Program-made: the position numbers and the translations under genes | From: Liquidambar formosana | Taxonomy: Eukaryota; Streptophyta; Magnoliopsida; Saxifragales; Altingiaceae | Direction: 5' to 3' | Assembly (NCBI GenBank): GCA_039720395.1 | Contig: CM077833.1 | Span: 3,680,797 to 3,744,796, forward strand | DNA length: 64,000 nt | The notes under the pieces: generated by a model | Told to the model about the DNA's origin: nothing | Database searches by the model: none | What the model saw: the letters and a program-made list of their open reading frames with translations, nothing else | Shown here: one piece after another, positions 43,173-53,629 of the stretch | Numbering within the stretch: the first letter of the stretch is position 1 | How the letters are laid out: every line of letters starts with the position of its first letter

Positions 43173-45156
43173 AACTGTGAACCCCGGAAATTGGGCCCAC
43201 GAGGGATTGAAAAGAAAGTGGGTTTGAAAAAGAAAAAAGGAAAGGAGTCGCCACCTTATTTTTTAAAGGAAACAAGGAAAACCCTAAAAATAGTTTGTTT
43301 TAGGAAAACAACTTGAATGACTCCATAAAAAAGGAAAGGCAAAAACCAATCTTTTGAAAACCAAAGAAATCGGGGATTCGGAGGCTAAGTTATGACATGG
43401 GAAGGTTCTAGGCAAAGCCTATAGGCACCCATGTCACCCTTTCGGTCTCTCAGTTCATTTGGGCTAAATCAAGATCTTTCCATACAAAAATCAGCAAGTA
43501 TATCATCACAAGAATTGCATGCATATCATATATTTCATTCATCCATCCATGCATAATAAGCACATAAAAACAAAAAAAGAAAAAGAAGAAAAGAAAACAA
43601 AAATAAACCTAGGATGCTTGGATCCTAGAACGGACTTGAGCCTCACGAAGAGCGCCTACGTACCATGCAACGAAATACATGAATCAAAGTCCACGTAGTT
43701 CGATTAGAACTAAGGTTAAATCCTAATACAAACCTATGGTAAAAACCCTAGGTTTCCTTATTTGATCAAAAGAGAATTGATAGAAAGTTTGATTTTAGGA
43801 AAGAAATCCACAAAATGGAAACTTTAATAAAAACCAGAATTTTGTTTATGAAGGAAACCTCTAATTAAACCATAGGATCATATTAAAAATTAACCCTAGA
43901 TAGGGAGAAGAGAATGAGTTAAGAAGAAAGGTGAATTGGGGCACCTTCACACCCACTTACCTGAGCACAATTAGCTCCAAGCATTTAGCCATTTCAGACA
44001 TAAGCAGCCCTATTTGCCATAGGACAAATACCACACCTATTTGCACCCTTACAAGTGCTCAAAACCATGCAAAAACACTAACATGCAAATCTGGACAGAA
44101 TAGTATTATGACCTAAAATCATCCACTAAGCATGCCAATAGCAAAAACAGCGAACAATAATAAGTCCTAACATATTCCTAGAACCATATCATGCATAAAA
44201 ACCCTAGAACATACTAATATGCATGCAAAACTATCATGTTTACTCTATATGCAAGACATATACAGCAAACACGAAGAAAAACCAAATAAAAAAGTCTACT
44301 TTATCATGCTATATGAAAACAAACACAAAACAATGACTCTAAAACCCTAAACTCACAAATATGCTTAAAAACTCACAAGACATACTTTAATCATGCTAAA
44401 ACCAAACTAAACAGAAATTAAATCATGCATATTAACTAACTAAAGCAATATAACATGATGAAAATCCTAACTCTAATATGCAATGACACTAATCCTAGCA
44501 CAAGGACAAATAGGAGCACAAGAATCATAACTATGCATTAATAACCTAAAGGACAGCCCTAAAGCATGCTAAACAGTAGATAAAAAATAGATATTCCATG
44601 TATATTAACTAGCTAGAGTGTTAATACATGATAAAAAAAGTTACCTTTAACATGCAATGAGCCTAACCCATATGAAAACCTAGTTTAAGCTTGAATAGAG
44701 AAGGAGAATACCTTAGGAAGGGCCTTCCTTGTGTTTGTAATTGTTCGTGGCTCCTCAGGTCTTTAGAGTGAATCAAACCAACACGAATCCTCCTCTTTGT
44801 CAAAGTGGTATCACAGCAAAGAGATCAAAACTCACTCAACTTTGAAAAGAAAATAGAAAACAAAAAGAGAACAAGAGAAAAGAAAAGTGATTTTCGTCAC
44901 TTTGCAGCAGCAGCAACTTCAATCGCGTTTTTGGGTATGAAAACGTTGGATTTGGACAAAGCTTGTGAAATACAAAGTTGTAGAGAATTGAATTATCTTT
45001 CTAACAAGACCAATTTCATCAAATTCTGACTTCGGAGGAAAAAGTTATGATTAAAATACGACTGCTGGTTTTCAGAAAATCTGCTGCTGAATTATGACGA
45101 ATTTCACTCCCTCCAAACCCTCTTCTCCTCTCCCTTGTTTAAAGACATTAAGAGAG

Positions 45157-45164
45157 TATTTATA
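45157..45164 (-). promoter_or_regulatory. TATA box of element B LTR
   Basis: Minus strand CTATAAATACTC. Intact in the 5' LTR only; the 3' copy has lost it. Confidence 0.7.
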
Positions 45165-45303
45165 GCTGAAATCTGGAGTTTCCCTTTCCTTCCTGGACTA
45201 GGTTTCTTTGGAGAATAATCAAAAGGTATTTTATAATGATAAAAGACTTCTAATCTGAATAGGAAAAGGAAATTGTCTTTTATAAAAATTGGGAGACTGA
45301 CCG

Positions 45304-45367
45304 CTAACACGCATGCACATGTATCGTATGTGCGTACACACACTCATCACATACGTACACGTGTTAG
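45304..45367. promoter_or_regulatory. Palindrome in U3 of element B
   Basis: CTAACACG and CGTGTTAG close a 64-base imperfect palindrome with alternating ACGTAC/ATGTGCGT words, about 140 bases upstream of the TATA box. Same relative place as A's GC-rich palindrome but unrelated sequence. Confidence 0.6.
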
Positions 45368-45957
45368 TGTCATGATAAAAATGGCTAATTTAATAAAATA
45401 ATTTTCTTTTCATTTTAACCAAAAATCTCATGCTGTGATTCGCACTAATTCTTCAAGGATAATCCGTAAATAACCACACTAAACTCATCATCAGGCCATA
45501 TCAAAATTGAACTTCATGAAACACTTTTGAGGGTAAAATGATGACTAATGAAAGTCAATTTGAAAAGATTTGGTTGGTAATTGTGAGTCAATTAGAGCTA
45601 ACCCAAGGAAGGGTCAATTAACCAACTTGAACTATATCGAGCCATTTTAATCCCGAGCCATTGACTTACCAAATTGAACCTAGAAATACCTCTTATGCAT
45701 CCATATGAACTCCAATTGACAATTTGGAGATCATTCCAAGGTCAAATGAAAAGTTTGGGACTTAAAAGACGATTATGCCCCTCAAGTCACAAAAGCTCTT
45801 ATTATCCCTCAAGATCAACTCCAATTTGAACCAAAATTCATATCCATTGTCCTTGTGACTCTAGAAAACTAATGCAAGTGACTAGACTCAAAAAGAAAAC
45901 AAAAACATGCATGAAATGATGAGCCCTAGTAAGGTGGTGCAAAAATGGGGTGTGACA

Positions 45958-47944
45958 AAGCCGACCCATCTCGACCTTGCCTACCCATAAGACAATATAC
46001 CCCGTTACCCATGTCCTTGACCTAAGCCTTTCACCAATGCTGTAACACAGGCCTTATCATACCTCACCCTCCAAAGCCAAGACCTCAAACACCCCATCAA
46101 TATTGCCAATACCATGGTATACCCGGCCATGACACTGAGGACTGTGCTATGTTGAGAAAGGTCGTCCAAGACCTCATTGATCAAAAGACCCTACAATTGC
46201 CAAAGAAGTCTATCCAACAGCAGTTGAAAGAAAGATATGAAGCAAGAGACCCTCAAGTAGGGTTATTGGGAGAACCCTCGGGGAAATTTGATTACTATGT
46301 GCTTTATCCTGATCCATTGTCGAGTGAGCCCATAATTCCTACGGGTTGGGATGATATACCTGAAGAAGTACAGATGGAGGACATCGATATGATTGAATGG
46401 GATGACCTAATGGGTGACACAAATGAGATTGATGACATATAGGCTAGTGATGAAGAACTAGACCACATGACAAGAGGGGGTTGCCATTTCAAGCCTTCAC
46501 ACTTGGAATCTGATAATCCACTGGGTGAGTTAGATAAGCGCCTTGATGTGCAAGAAGAAGAGGATGAAGTACTCAGACCATTGAAGAAGACCAATGCCAA
46601 TATCACCATATGGGGCTTGCTTATGGCCTCTCACAAACACAGACAAACAGTGCTGAAGTTGTTAAACCAGATACAGGTTCCGGTTGATTTGTCTCCTTAG
46701 GGATTGGTGAATCTAGTAAACCTTGCTCCGAAGAATTCCACTATAGTGTTTACAGAGGCTGACTTACCTAAGAATGGGCCAAGCCACTCCCAAGCTTTGC
46801 ATATAACTGTTGATACCATGGGGAAGAGGGTTCCCACAGTCTTGATTGATAATGGTTCCGCGCTGAATGTATGTCCCTTGAGAATTGCAACTGTTTTGGG
46901 CTTGGGGCCCACTGATTTCACTCCATCTGGGCAGACAGTGAGAGCGCATGATAACACTCGTAGAGAAGTAATTGGGGTGATCACTTTACCTCTAATCATG
47001 GGACCCACGGAGTTCAGAGTGGAGTTTCAAGTCTTGGATGTGCCATCTTGTTTTAATTTGTTATTGGGAAGGCCTTGGATTCATCCAGCTGGGGCTGTAC
47101 CATCATCATTGCATCAAAAGGTAAAGTTCCCACATGAAGGAGCCATTGTCACTCTTCAAGGGGACTATGATTTGAAAATGGCAGGTGTACCCGTATGTGA
47201 AATAAAACCAGAGTCAGTTGAGATACCCTTGTCGAGGTTTGAGTATGTGCAATGTATAGAAAAGGAGTTGGAAAAGGAAGAATTGATACCCCTTGACTAT
47301 TGTCCCCATGGTAATTTACATGTTGGTGAGATAATGCGTAGAATGAATTTCTTTCCGGGCATGGGCCTAGGGCGTCGCCAACAAGGAATCCCCCGTTTTA
47401 TTCAAAGCCGTGTTGTTTCCTATACTTTTGGGTTAGGATATGAGCCCACCAAGAATGACTATGCAGAAATGACTAGGAGGAATAAGGAGAAGGGAAAGGC
47501 CAGAGCAGAAGGAAGGGTGCCAGACTTTAAGATTTCACCATATAGGCCAACTTTGAATGGCTATTTTATCAAGGAGGGAGATGACTTCCTGTACTGTGGG
47601 TTCCCAGAGCCTATGATCAATCCAACAACCAAGATCAGAATCCCGGGGTTTGAGATTTTCTTCACCGAGTGGTATCCAATCACCGCTGAAATGGTGGATG
47701 ATGAAGCCATCAATGACAGTTATTGGGAGAAGAAGAAAGAAGACTGGGTAGAGCATGTGGATACCAATGCTATGGTCACCGTGTTCCAAGATATGGTTCT
47801 TACTTTGGGGGAGTCAGCAGCAGAAGATTGCCAAGATTCGTCAATTCACCATGCAACCATGCCGCTTTACAATTGGTACCTAGAAGATGGAGCCATTGCA
47901 GAGATCCTTGAAGAGGAAGATCATGACCTGCCTGATAGTAGCTT
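45958..47944 (+). pseudogene. Element A gag C-terminus and protease
   Basis: Resumes A's gag right after element B (IRQYTPLPMSLT). A TAA at 46023-46025, TAG at 46440-46442 and TAG at 46698-46700 interrupt one frame. From 46704 it is open to 47948: protease active site VLIDNGSALNVCPL at about 46840, then FNLLLGRPWIHPAGAVPSS, G-patch-like GMGLGRRQQGI at about 47360, and an acidic end. The zinc-binding CQYHGIPGHDTEDC motif precedes the protease. A splice donor at 47945 sits inside the last Leu codon. Neighbour order and length match element B. Confidence 0.85.
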
Positions 47945-48130
47945 GTAGGTTCCTCAGTTAGAGTCTTTCCTGCTTTCAATAAAGTGTGTCCGCCTATCCC
48001 GCTTTGTGGAGTTAGGAGTCGTTTCATAGTTGTGGCACCAAATTTTGTTTCCCTTTCTGTTTTCAAGTTTGTGTCTTTTTGTTAGTTCCTTTAATGAAGT
48101 GTGTTTCTTTTATACATTGTTTACTTGCAG
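47945..48130 (+). other. Intron between protease and RT of element A
   Basis: Donor GTAGGT at 47945, acceptor TTTACTTGCAG ending at 48130, pyrimidine-rich before it; 186 bases. Splicing removes the TAG at 47946-47948 and joins protease to RT in one frame. Ogre elements are known to carry an intron at this place that makes a gag-pro-pol product. Confidence 0.75.
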
Positions 48131-51100
48131 CGTTTCCTTTCTCTCTTCTATGGATATTTATGGCATGGATATAGATCCTAGGAATGACGTCCCCCCGGAG
48201 CTCGTCGAGCGAAGGAAAAGGGGTGTCACCGAACCTAACATGGATGAATTGGAATCAATCAATTTAGGGACAAATGAATTGCTAAAGATAATTAAAATTG
48301 GGATAACCCTCTCACCACTTGAAAAAGAAAAGCTGATAGCCCTTCTAAAGGCCAACATAACAGCCTTTGCATGGTCTTATGAAGACATGCCCGGCATAGA
48401 TCCAGACATTGTACAGCATTTTATCCCCACCAATCCCCTTAAAAAGCCGGTAAAGCAAAAATTGAGAAGGTTAAAACCTGAATGGGCATTGAAGGTAAAG
48501 GAAGAAGTAACCAAGCAACTGGACGTAGGATTCCTACAGGTTGTGGAATATCCGGAATGGTTATCCAATATAGTGCCCGTGCCTAAAAAGGATGGAAAAG
48601 TAAGGATGTGTGTGGATTTTCGAGATCTTAATGCGGCAAGTCCTAAGGATGATTTTCCTTTGCCCCACATTGATGTGTTAGTAGATAGTACTGTAGGACA
48701 TGCGCTTCTCTCTTTTATGGATGGATTTTCTGGATACAATCAGATAAAGATGGCGCCGCAAGATATGGAGAAAACAGCCTTTGTCACACAATGGGGAACA
48801 TATTGCTACAAAGTGATGCCGTTCGGTTTGAGAAATGCCGGGGCTACCTATCAGAGAGCTGCTACAACATTGCTACATGACATGATCCATAAGGAGGTGG
48901 AAGTGTATGTGGACGACATGATCGTGAAGTCCGTGGACCGAGAAGGACACTTCGTGGCACTAGAAAGGTTCCTGGAGCGAGCAAAGAAGTACAACTTACG
49001 GTTGAATCCACAGAAATGCGCCTTTGGTGTCACTGCGGGCAAGTTATTAGGGTTCATAATTACTCAGAGAGGAATTGAGGTTGATCTGGGAAAAATCAAG
49101 GCCATTGTAGAAATGGAGCCGCCTAGCACAGAAAAGCAGATTCGAGGATTTCTGGGGAAAATTCAGTATATAAGTAGGTTCATCGCTAATTTAACTATGG
49201 TGTGCGAGCCGATTTTCAAGTTGCTTAAGAAGGGTGTGCCGAAGGTATGGAATAGAGAATGTCAAGAAGCTTTTGAGACTATTAAAAGGTATTTGAGTAA
49301 TCCACCAATTCTAGTTCCTCCGCGACAAGGTGAGCCGTTATTGTTATACTTGACGGTCACTGAAACCGTGACGGGAGCTATGCTAGCTCAGTACCTCGAG
49401 GGGTCGAAAAAGGAGAATGCCATTTATTACCTAAGCAAGAAGATGACAGACTATGAGGTGAAGTACAATGCCATAGAGAAGGCTTGTGTGGCTTTGGTAT
49501 GGGCAACTCAGAAACTCCGTCACTATATGATGTCTTATGAGGTTTTCTTGATAAGTCGTATGGATCAACTGAAGTATTTGATAGAAAGGCCGGTTTTATC
49601 CTACAGAACTACTCGTTGGTCGATTCTCCTTAATGAATTCGACATAAAGTATGTAACACAGAAGTCAGTGAAAGGAAGTGTCATTGCAGATTACTTGGCT
49701 AGCTGCCCTGTGGTGTCATCAGAACAATTTAATGATCAGTTCCCCGATGAGGATGTCTTGGAAATTGGAAAGAAGAGTTGGAAAGTATACTTCGATGGAG
49801 CCGCAAACAAAAGAGGGTATGGGATAGGAGTTCTACTGGTCTCACCTGAAGAAGCATTCACACCATTGGCGGTTAAGTTGGGGTTTGAAGCAACCAACAA
49901 TATCGCTGAGTATGAAGCCTGCATCCTTGCATTGGAAGCTGCACTAGAATTGGGGATCAAAGAGTTAGAGGTTTTCGGAGATTCAGCACTGATTATCTGC
50001 CAGATAAAGGGAGAATGGAAGACTTGTGATGAAAAGCTGCTGCTGTATCATGCATACTTAGAAGCCTTGACTAGGGAATTTGTGGAAATAGAGTTTAATT
50101 ACTTGTCGAGAAATAAGAATCAGTTTGCCGATGCTTTGGCAACTCTAGCTTCTATGGTGGAAATCTTGGATGGTGGGAATGTAAAACCGTTGGTGATAGA
50201 ATGTATGGAAAAACCTGTGTATTGCTGTTCTATTCGAGAAGGAGAAGTAAAGGATGGCCATCCTTGGTACCATGACATCATAAAGTTCATCGAAGAAAGG
50301 GAGTATTCGGAAGGAGCATCTCGCGTTGATAGGAGAACACTAAGGAGGCTAGCAAATCACTATGTTTTGTGTGGAGGAAAGCTATACCGGAGGTCATACG
50401 ATGGGGTCCATCTGTTGTGTGTCATCGAGGAAGAAGCCGAACGTCTTGTTAGTGAAATCCATGAAGGAGTTGGAGCACCGCACATGAATGGTTATATGCT
50501 AGCCAAGAAAATCATGAGGTTGGGTTACTTTTGGTCTACAATGGAGAGAGATTGCTATGCACATGTCAAGAAGTGTCACAAGTGTCAGGTCTTTGCTAAT
50601 GGACAACACTTGCCTTCCATGCCTTTGACAAGCATGTCGTCGCCATGGCCTTTTGCAGTGTGGGGAATAGATATAATTGGGCAGATTAAGCCAAAAGCCT
50701 CTAATGGGCATGAATACATCTTGGTAGCTATTGATTACTTCACTAAGTGGGTAGATGCAGCATCTTTCAAGACCCTGAATGCCAAGAAGGTAGCACAATT
50801 CATATAGCTCAACATCATTTATAGATATGGGGTACCCCATGAGATTATTTCAGACAATGGTCAGCATTTTCAGAAAGAAACCAAGGAGCTTTTGCAGATA
50901 TACAACATAGTGCACCATCTATCCTCCCCTTATCTCCCGCAGACTAACGGAGCAGTGGAGGCCGCCAACAAGAATGTTAAGAAGATACTACAGAAAACAG
51001 CTGACACTTACACTGATTGGCATGAGAAGTTACCCTTAGCCTTGTGGGTCTATAGAACATCCGTAAGATCGTCAACAGGGGCTACCCCTTATTCTTTGGT

Positions 51101-51509
51101 GTATGGGATGGAGGCTGTTTTGCCTATTGAGTTGGAGGTACCGTCACTACGGGTTGCCATGGAGAGTCAGATAGCAGAAGCAGATTGGATTAAGAACTGT
51201 TATGATGAGCTGGCATTGTTAGATGAAAGGCGATTGAGGGCCTTATATCATGTGCAGGGATATCAGCGAAGGGTTGCAAGAGCATTCAACAAGCATTTCA
51301 AAGACCGAGGTTTGAAGAAAGGGGATTTGGTGTTGAAAGAAATCAGAGCTCCAATTTTTGATCCACGAGAGAAATTCAAGCCTAGTTGGGGTGGCCCGTA
51401 TGTTATTAAGGAGATATTGCTAGCAGGGGCTGTTCGCCTCATGGATTTAGATGGAATTGAGTTTGCTCGTCCTACCAATTTGGATCAATTAAAGAAGTAT
51501 TATGTGTAA
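48131..51509 (+). pseudogene. Element A pol: RT, RNase H, second RNase H, integrase
   Basis: Copies the RNA and inserts the DNA. After MDIYGMDID (48150), RT runs from WLSNIVPVPKKDGKVR to catalytic YVDDMIV (48906). First RNase H: YYLSKKMTDYEVKYNAIEK to RPVLSYRTTRW (49420-49620). Archaeal-type RNase H: KVYFDGAANKRGYGIGVLL to QFADALATLAS (49785-50160), a Tat-lineage mark. Integrase: zinc finger HMNGYM...CHKCQ (50480-50590), catalytic Asp in WGIDIIG (50660), Asp in IISDNGQHF and Glu in TNGAVEAANK, and a C-terminal GGPYVIKEIL region; it ends LKKYYV. The only stop is TAG at 50805-50807 within integrase. Otherwise open, so element A decayed little here. Confidence 0.9.
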
Positions 51510-51592
51510 GGCCTGCTAGGTTGAAAACCCATAAGGGCGGCCTAAGCAAAAGTTAAGGCATTTGAACTACGAGGACCTGATTCCCCATTTCT

Positions 51593-51710
51593 AAGAAAAA
51601 AAAAAGAAAAAAGAAAAAAAGAAAAAGAGAAAAAAAGAAGAAAAAAAAAAAAAAAAAAGAAAAAGAGAAGAAAAAAGAAAAAAAGAAAAGAAAAAAAGAA
51701 GAAAAAAGGA
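51593..51710 (+). repeat. 118-base pure purine tract
   Basis: Only A and G for 118 bases, starting 84 bases after pol, made of GAAA/AAAG words. It lies between integrase and the antisense genes, not next to the LTR. It may be an internal polypurine tract for second-strand priming or just a microsatellite. Confidence 0.8.
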
Positions 51711-51891
51711 TGGGGATACGTAGGCAACTCATAAAGTTACTTTGGGTACGGTCCAAACAACACCACAACAACAAATCTCAAAATTAAATTATTATTGGCA
51801 ATTCATTTAGAACTAATTGATTGACAAAGCAATTTATTGGTGTTAAATAAAGAACTATTGACATGCCATAGATATCCTATTTCTAAAGTCT

Positions 51892-53178
51892 TCAAGTCTT
51901 TTTGTTCTTCTTCAGAGTCTCTTGGTTTGCTTTCTTCTCTTTTCTTTCAAGTCTTCGCTTCTTTCGTAAGTCATGGGCATGTGCTGCTTCCACTGCTTCC
52001 AGAATGTCTTCCCTGTAAAATCCAAGTCTTGTGTCCTTGATAAGGTCATAAATCCTTTCCCTGCGTAGGGTTTCTCTTTCACCCAAGCTAGTCTTCAACC
52101 ATGTCTTGTATTCAGGGCTCATGACATAAGGCCCATCAGTGTATTCAATTCGAGTCAGTTTCAGTTGGTCAATCCATCTAGTCTTAGCCCACTCAACCAT
52201 CGTGGGGCCCGCAGGTTCAACAGAATGATCGAATACCATGGAAGTAGGTATGGTTTGCATGGCACCCATCTGACGAAGGATTCTTGAAGTCTAATAGAAT
52301 GAAGTTGATCTCAACCCTATGAGCTTGACCATAGCACACCCAGAAGTTCGGAGAAGAATTTGTTCCTTGCATCCCCATATGAGGACAAACCACTTGATGT
52401 TTCGCCATGAGAGAGTTTGGAAGTAGCCCAACTATTCCCTCAAAGAAAATTGACCAGGGAGTTCAACTCGACGGCAACAATAATGTTTAGGTTTGTATGG
52501 ATTAATGGCGATAGGAGATAAGAAGTTAAGCCTTTCAAGAAGCCACATCTGCAGTAGAATGGGGCTCCCTCCTAATGGGGCTTGTGGGTTATCATGAACT
52601 TTGTCTAAGCTATTCAAGGTTTCAGCTAGCACCATGGGAATCAGGTTGTTATGTTCAAGAAGAAAAGGGATCAGTTCACATATTTGAATAGGGACATAGA
52701 GAGTCCCTGTGGAGATAAGGAAGCGACTAACCAAGCAAAAAGCAAGAGCACGTTGAGTATTAAGGTTGAAATTTAGGGTACTTTTGCTATCATGAGCCAA
52801 AAAGGAAGTTGCTATTTCCATGAGATTCACCATGTGATCCTTCACAAATATGGAGACCTCTTGTTGAGAAATCCTAAGGAAGTTGGAGAAGGAAATCAGG
52901 TAACTTGAGCGTGGAGTAGGGAGGATGAAAGGTCCTACAGGTGAAACTCCATACAAAGCACAAAATTCCTCCCTTGTTGGGCATAGCTCTTCGTAGTTGA
53001 AACGGAATACATGAAGTTGGGGATCCCAAAAGTATGAAGCAGCAGCAAGAAGAGTGGTTTCAAGCTTCACATGCATCAAAGAGAACAATGGATCCAAGCA
53101 ATAGCGCTTGAACTCTTTCTTTGCCTCCGCACTCATAACTTTCAGAAAATCACTTAAGAACTTGTTTAGGGCTTCCAT
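51892..53178 (-). pseudogene. Antisense single-exon plant mobile domain (PMD) ORF of element A
   Basis: Starts at MEALNKFLSDFLKVMS (53178). LCPTREEFCALYGVSPVGPF is the usual PMD 'EE-F--L-G' region, LNFNLNTQRALAFCLVSRFL follows, and the C-terminal signature RILRQMGAMQTIP is typical of the family. One frame of 429 codons is interrupted by TAG at 52432-52434 and at about 52291. The tail is strongly basic (RKKRRLERKEKK), possibly a nuclear signal. A TATA box lies 50 bases upstream (53228-53234), and a GC-rich palindrome 143 bases upstream. PMD domains occur as extra antisense ORFs in Tat-lineage gypsy elements; their role in the element is unknown. Confidence 0.8.
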
Positions 53179-53227
53179 GACTTGCTCTCAATGAATGTAA
53201 GTAGGGATTGAGACCCCTTGGATGTGC

Positions 53228-53234
53228 TTTTATA
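53228..53234 (-). promoter_or_regulatory. TATA box of the single-exon antisense PMD ORF
   Basis: Minus strand CTATAAAAGC, about 50 bases before ATG 53178, downstream of the palindrome at 53321-53378. Confidence 0.55.
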
Positions 53235-53320
53235 GAAAAAATTTGGAAATCCGTGTTTTGGAATGAGAAATTCTGTCAAAATAGGAAGTTTCCTAAAAAC
53301 AGGCGAAACACCGCTTCGGG

Positions 53321-53378
53321 CTCGGGTGACCACCCAGGCTTGGGCGGCTAGCCGCCCAGCCCCAGGTGGTCACCCGAG
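53321..53378. promoter_or_regulatory. GC-rich palindrome upstream of antisense ORF
   Basis: The same arms as in A's LTR (CTCGGGTGACCACC, GGTGGTCACCCGAG) around GGGCGGCTAGCCGCC; 58 bases. The core is shorter than the 80-base LTR version by about 22 bases. Confidence 0.85.
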
Positions 53379-53629
53379 GCCGCCGTTTTGTTTCGCCCAT
53401 TTTTGCCCTACTATGCCTTTGTTTGGCCCTTTTGTGATGTTTTGACTCTTTTTGTGCTTGATTTAAGCCTATTTTTCACACAATACAAGATCATATCATT
53501 ACAATAAAGTTCAATATAGATTCATCAAGTATCCATAATAGGAGTTCAAGGTTGGGAATTGAAATTCCTAATTAGTACATGACAAGAAGATAAAAGGTTC
53601 CAACATTCCTAACAAGAGGTGAGTGAAAC

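Larger units (their letters stand above)
35556..45957 (-). mobile_element. Element B: Tat/Ogre-type retrotransposon, young, internally deleted, nested in A
   Basis: A 10,402-base insertion flanked by exact AAGCC copies (35551-35555 and 45958-45962) in A's gag. In minus order: full 5' LTR (45957-43176), primer site, leader, gag-pro, intron, RT, start of RNase H, then an abrupt junction at about 37174 to the middle of the 3' LTR (37174-35556). The second RNase H, integrase, any antisense genes and U3 of the 3' LTR are missing. The shared LTR parts differ at only about 11 positions in 1.62 kb by eye, so the insertion is recent. It cannot move by its own proteins. Confidence 0.9.
43176..45957 (-). 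repeat. 5' LTR of element B, complete
   Basis: 2,782 bases, minus orientation, TGTCACACCCC at 45957 to GGGGTTCACA at 43176. The TATA box (TATAAATA on minus) is at plus 45157-45164. A palindrome at 45304-45367 (CTAACACG...CGTGTTAG) lies in U3. Its start is homologous to A's LTR. Confidence 0.9.

Noticed and set aside
48030..48149. N-terminal 40 codons of the long pol frame before MDIYGMDID
   Set aside because: Most of this is the intron (up to 48130) read through by chance; element B has no matching sequence except the last few codons after the acceptor.
51542..51774. Phe-rich minus-strand frames
   Set aside because: Artefact of the purine tract read on the opposite strand.
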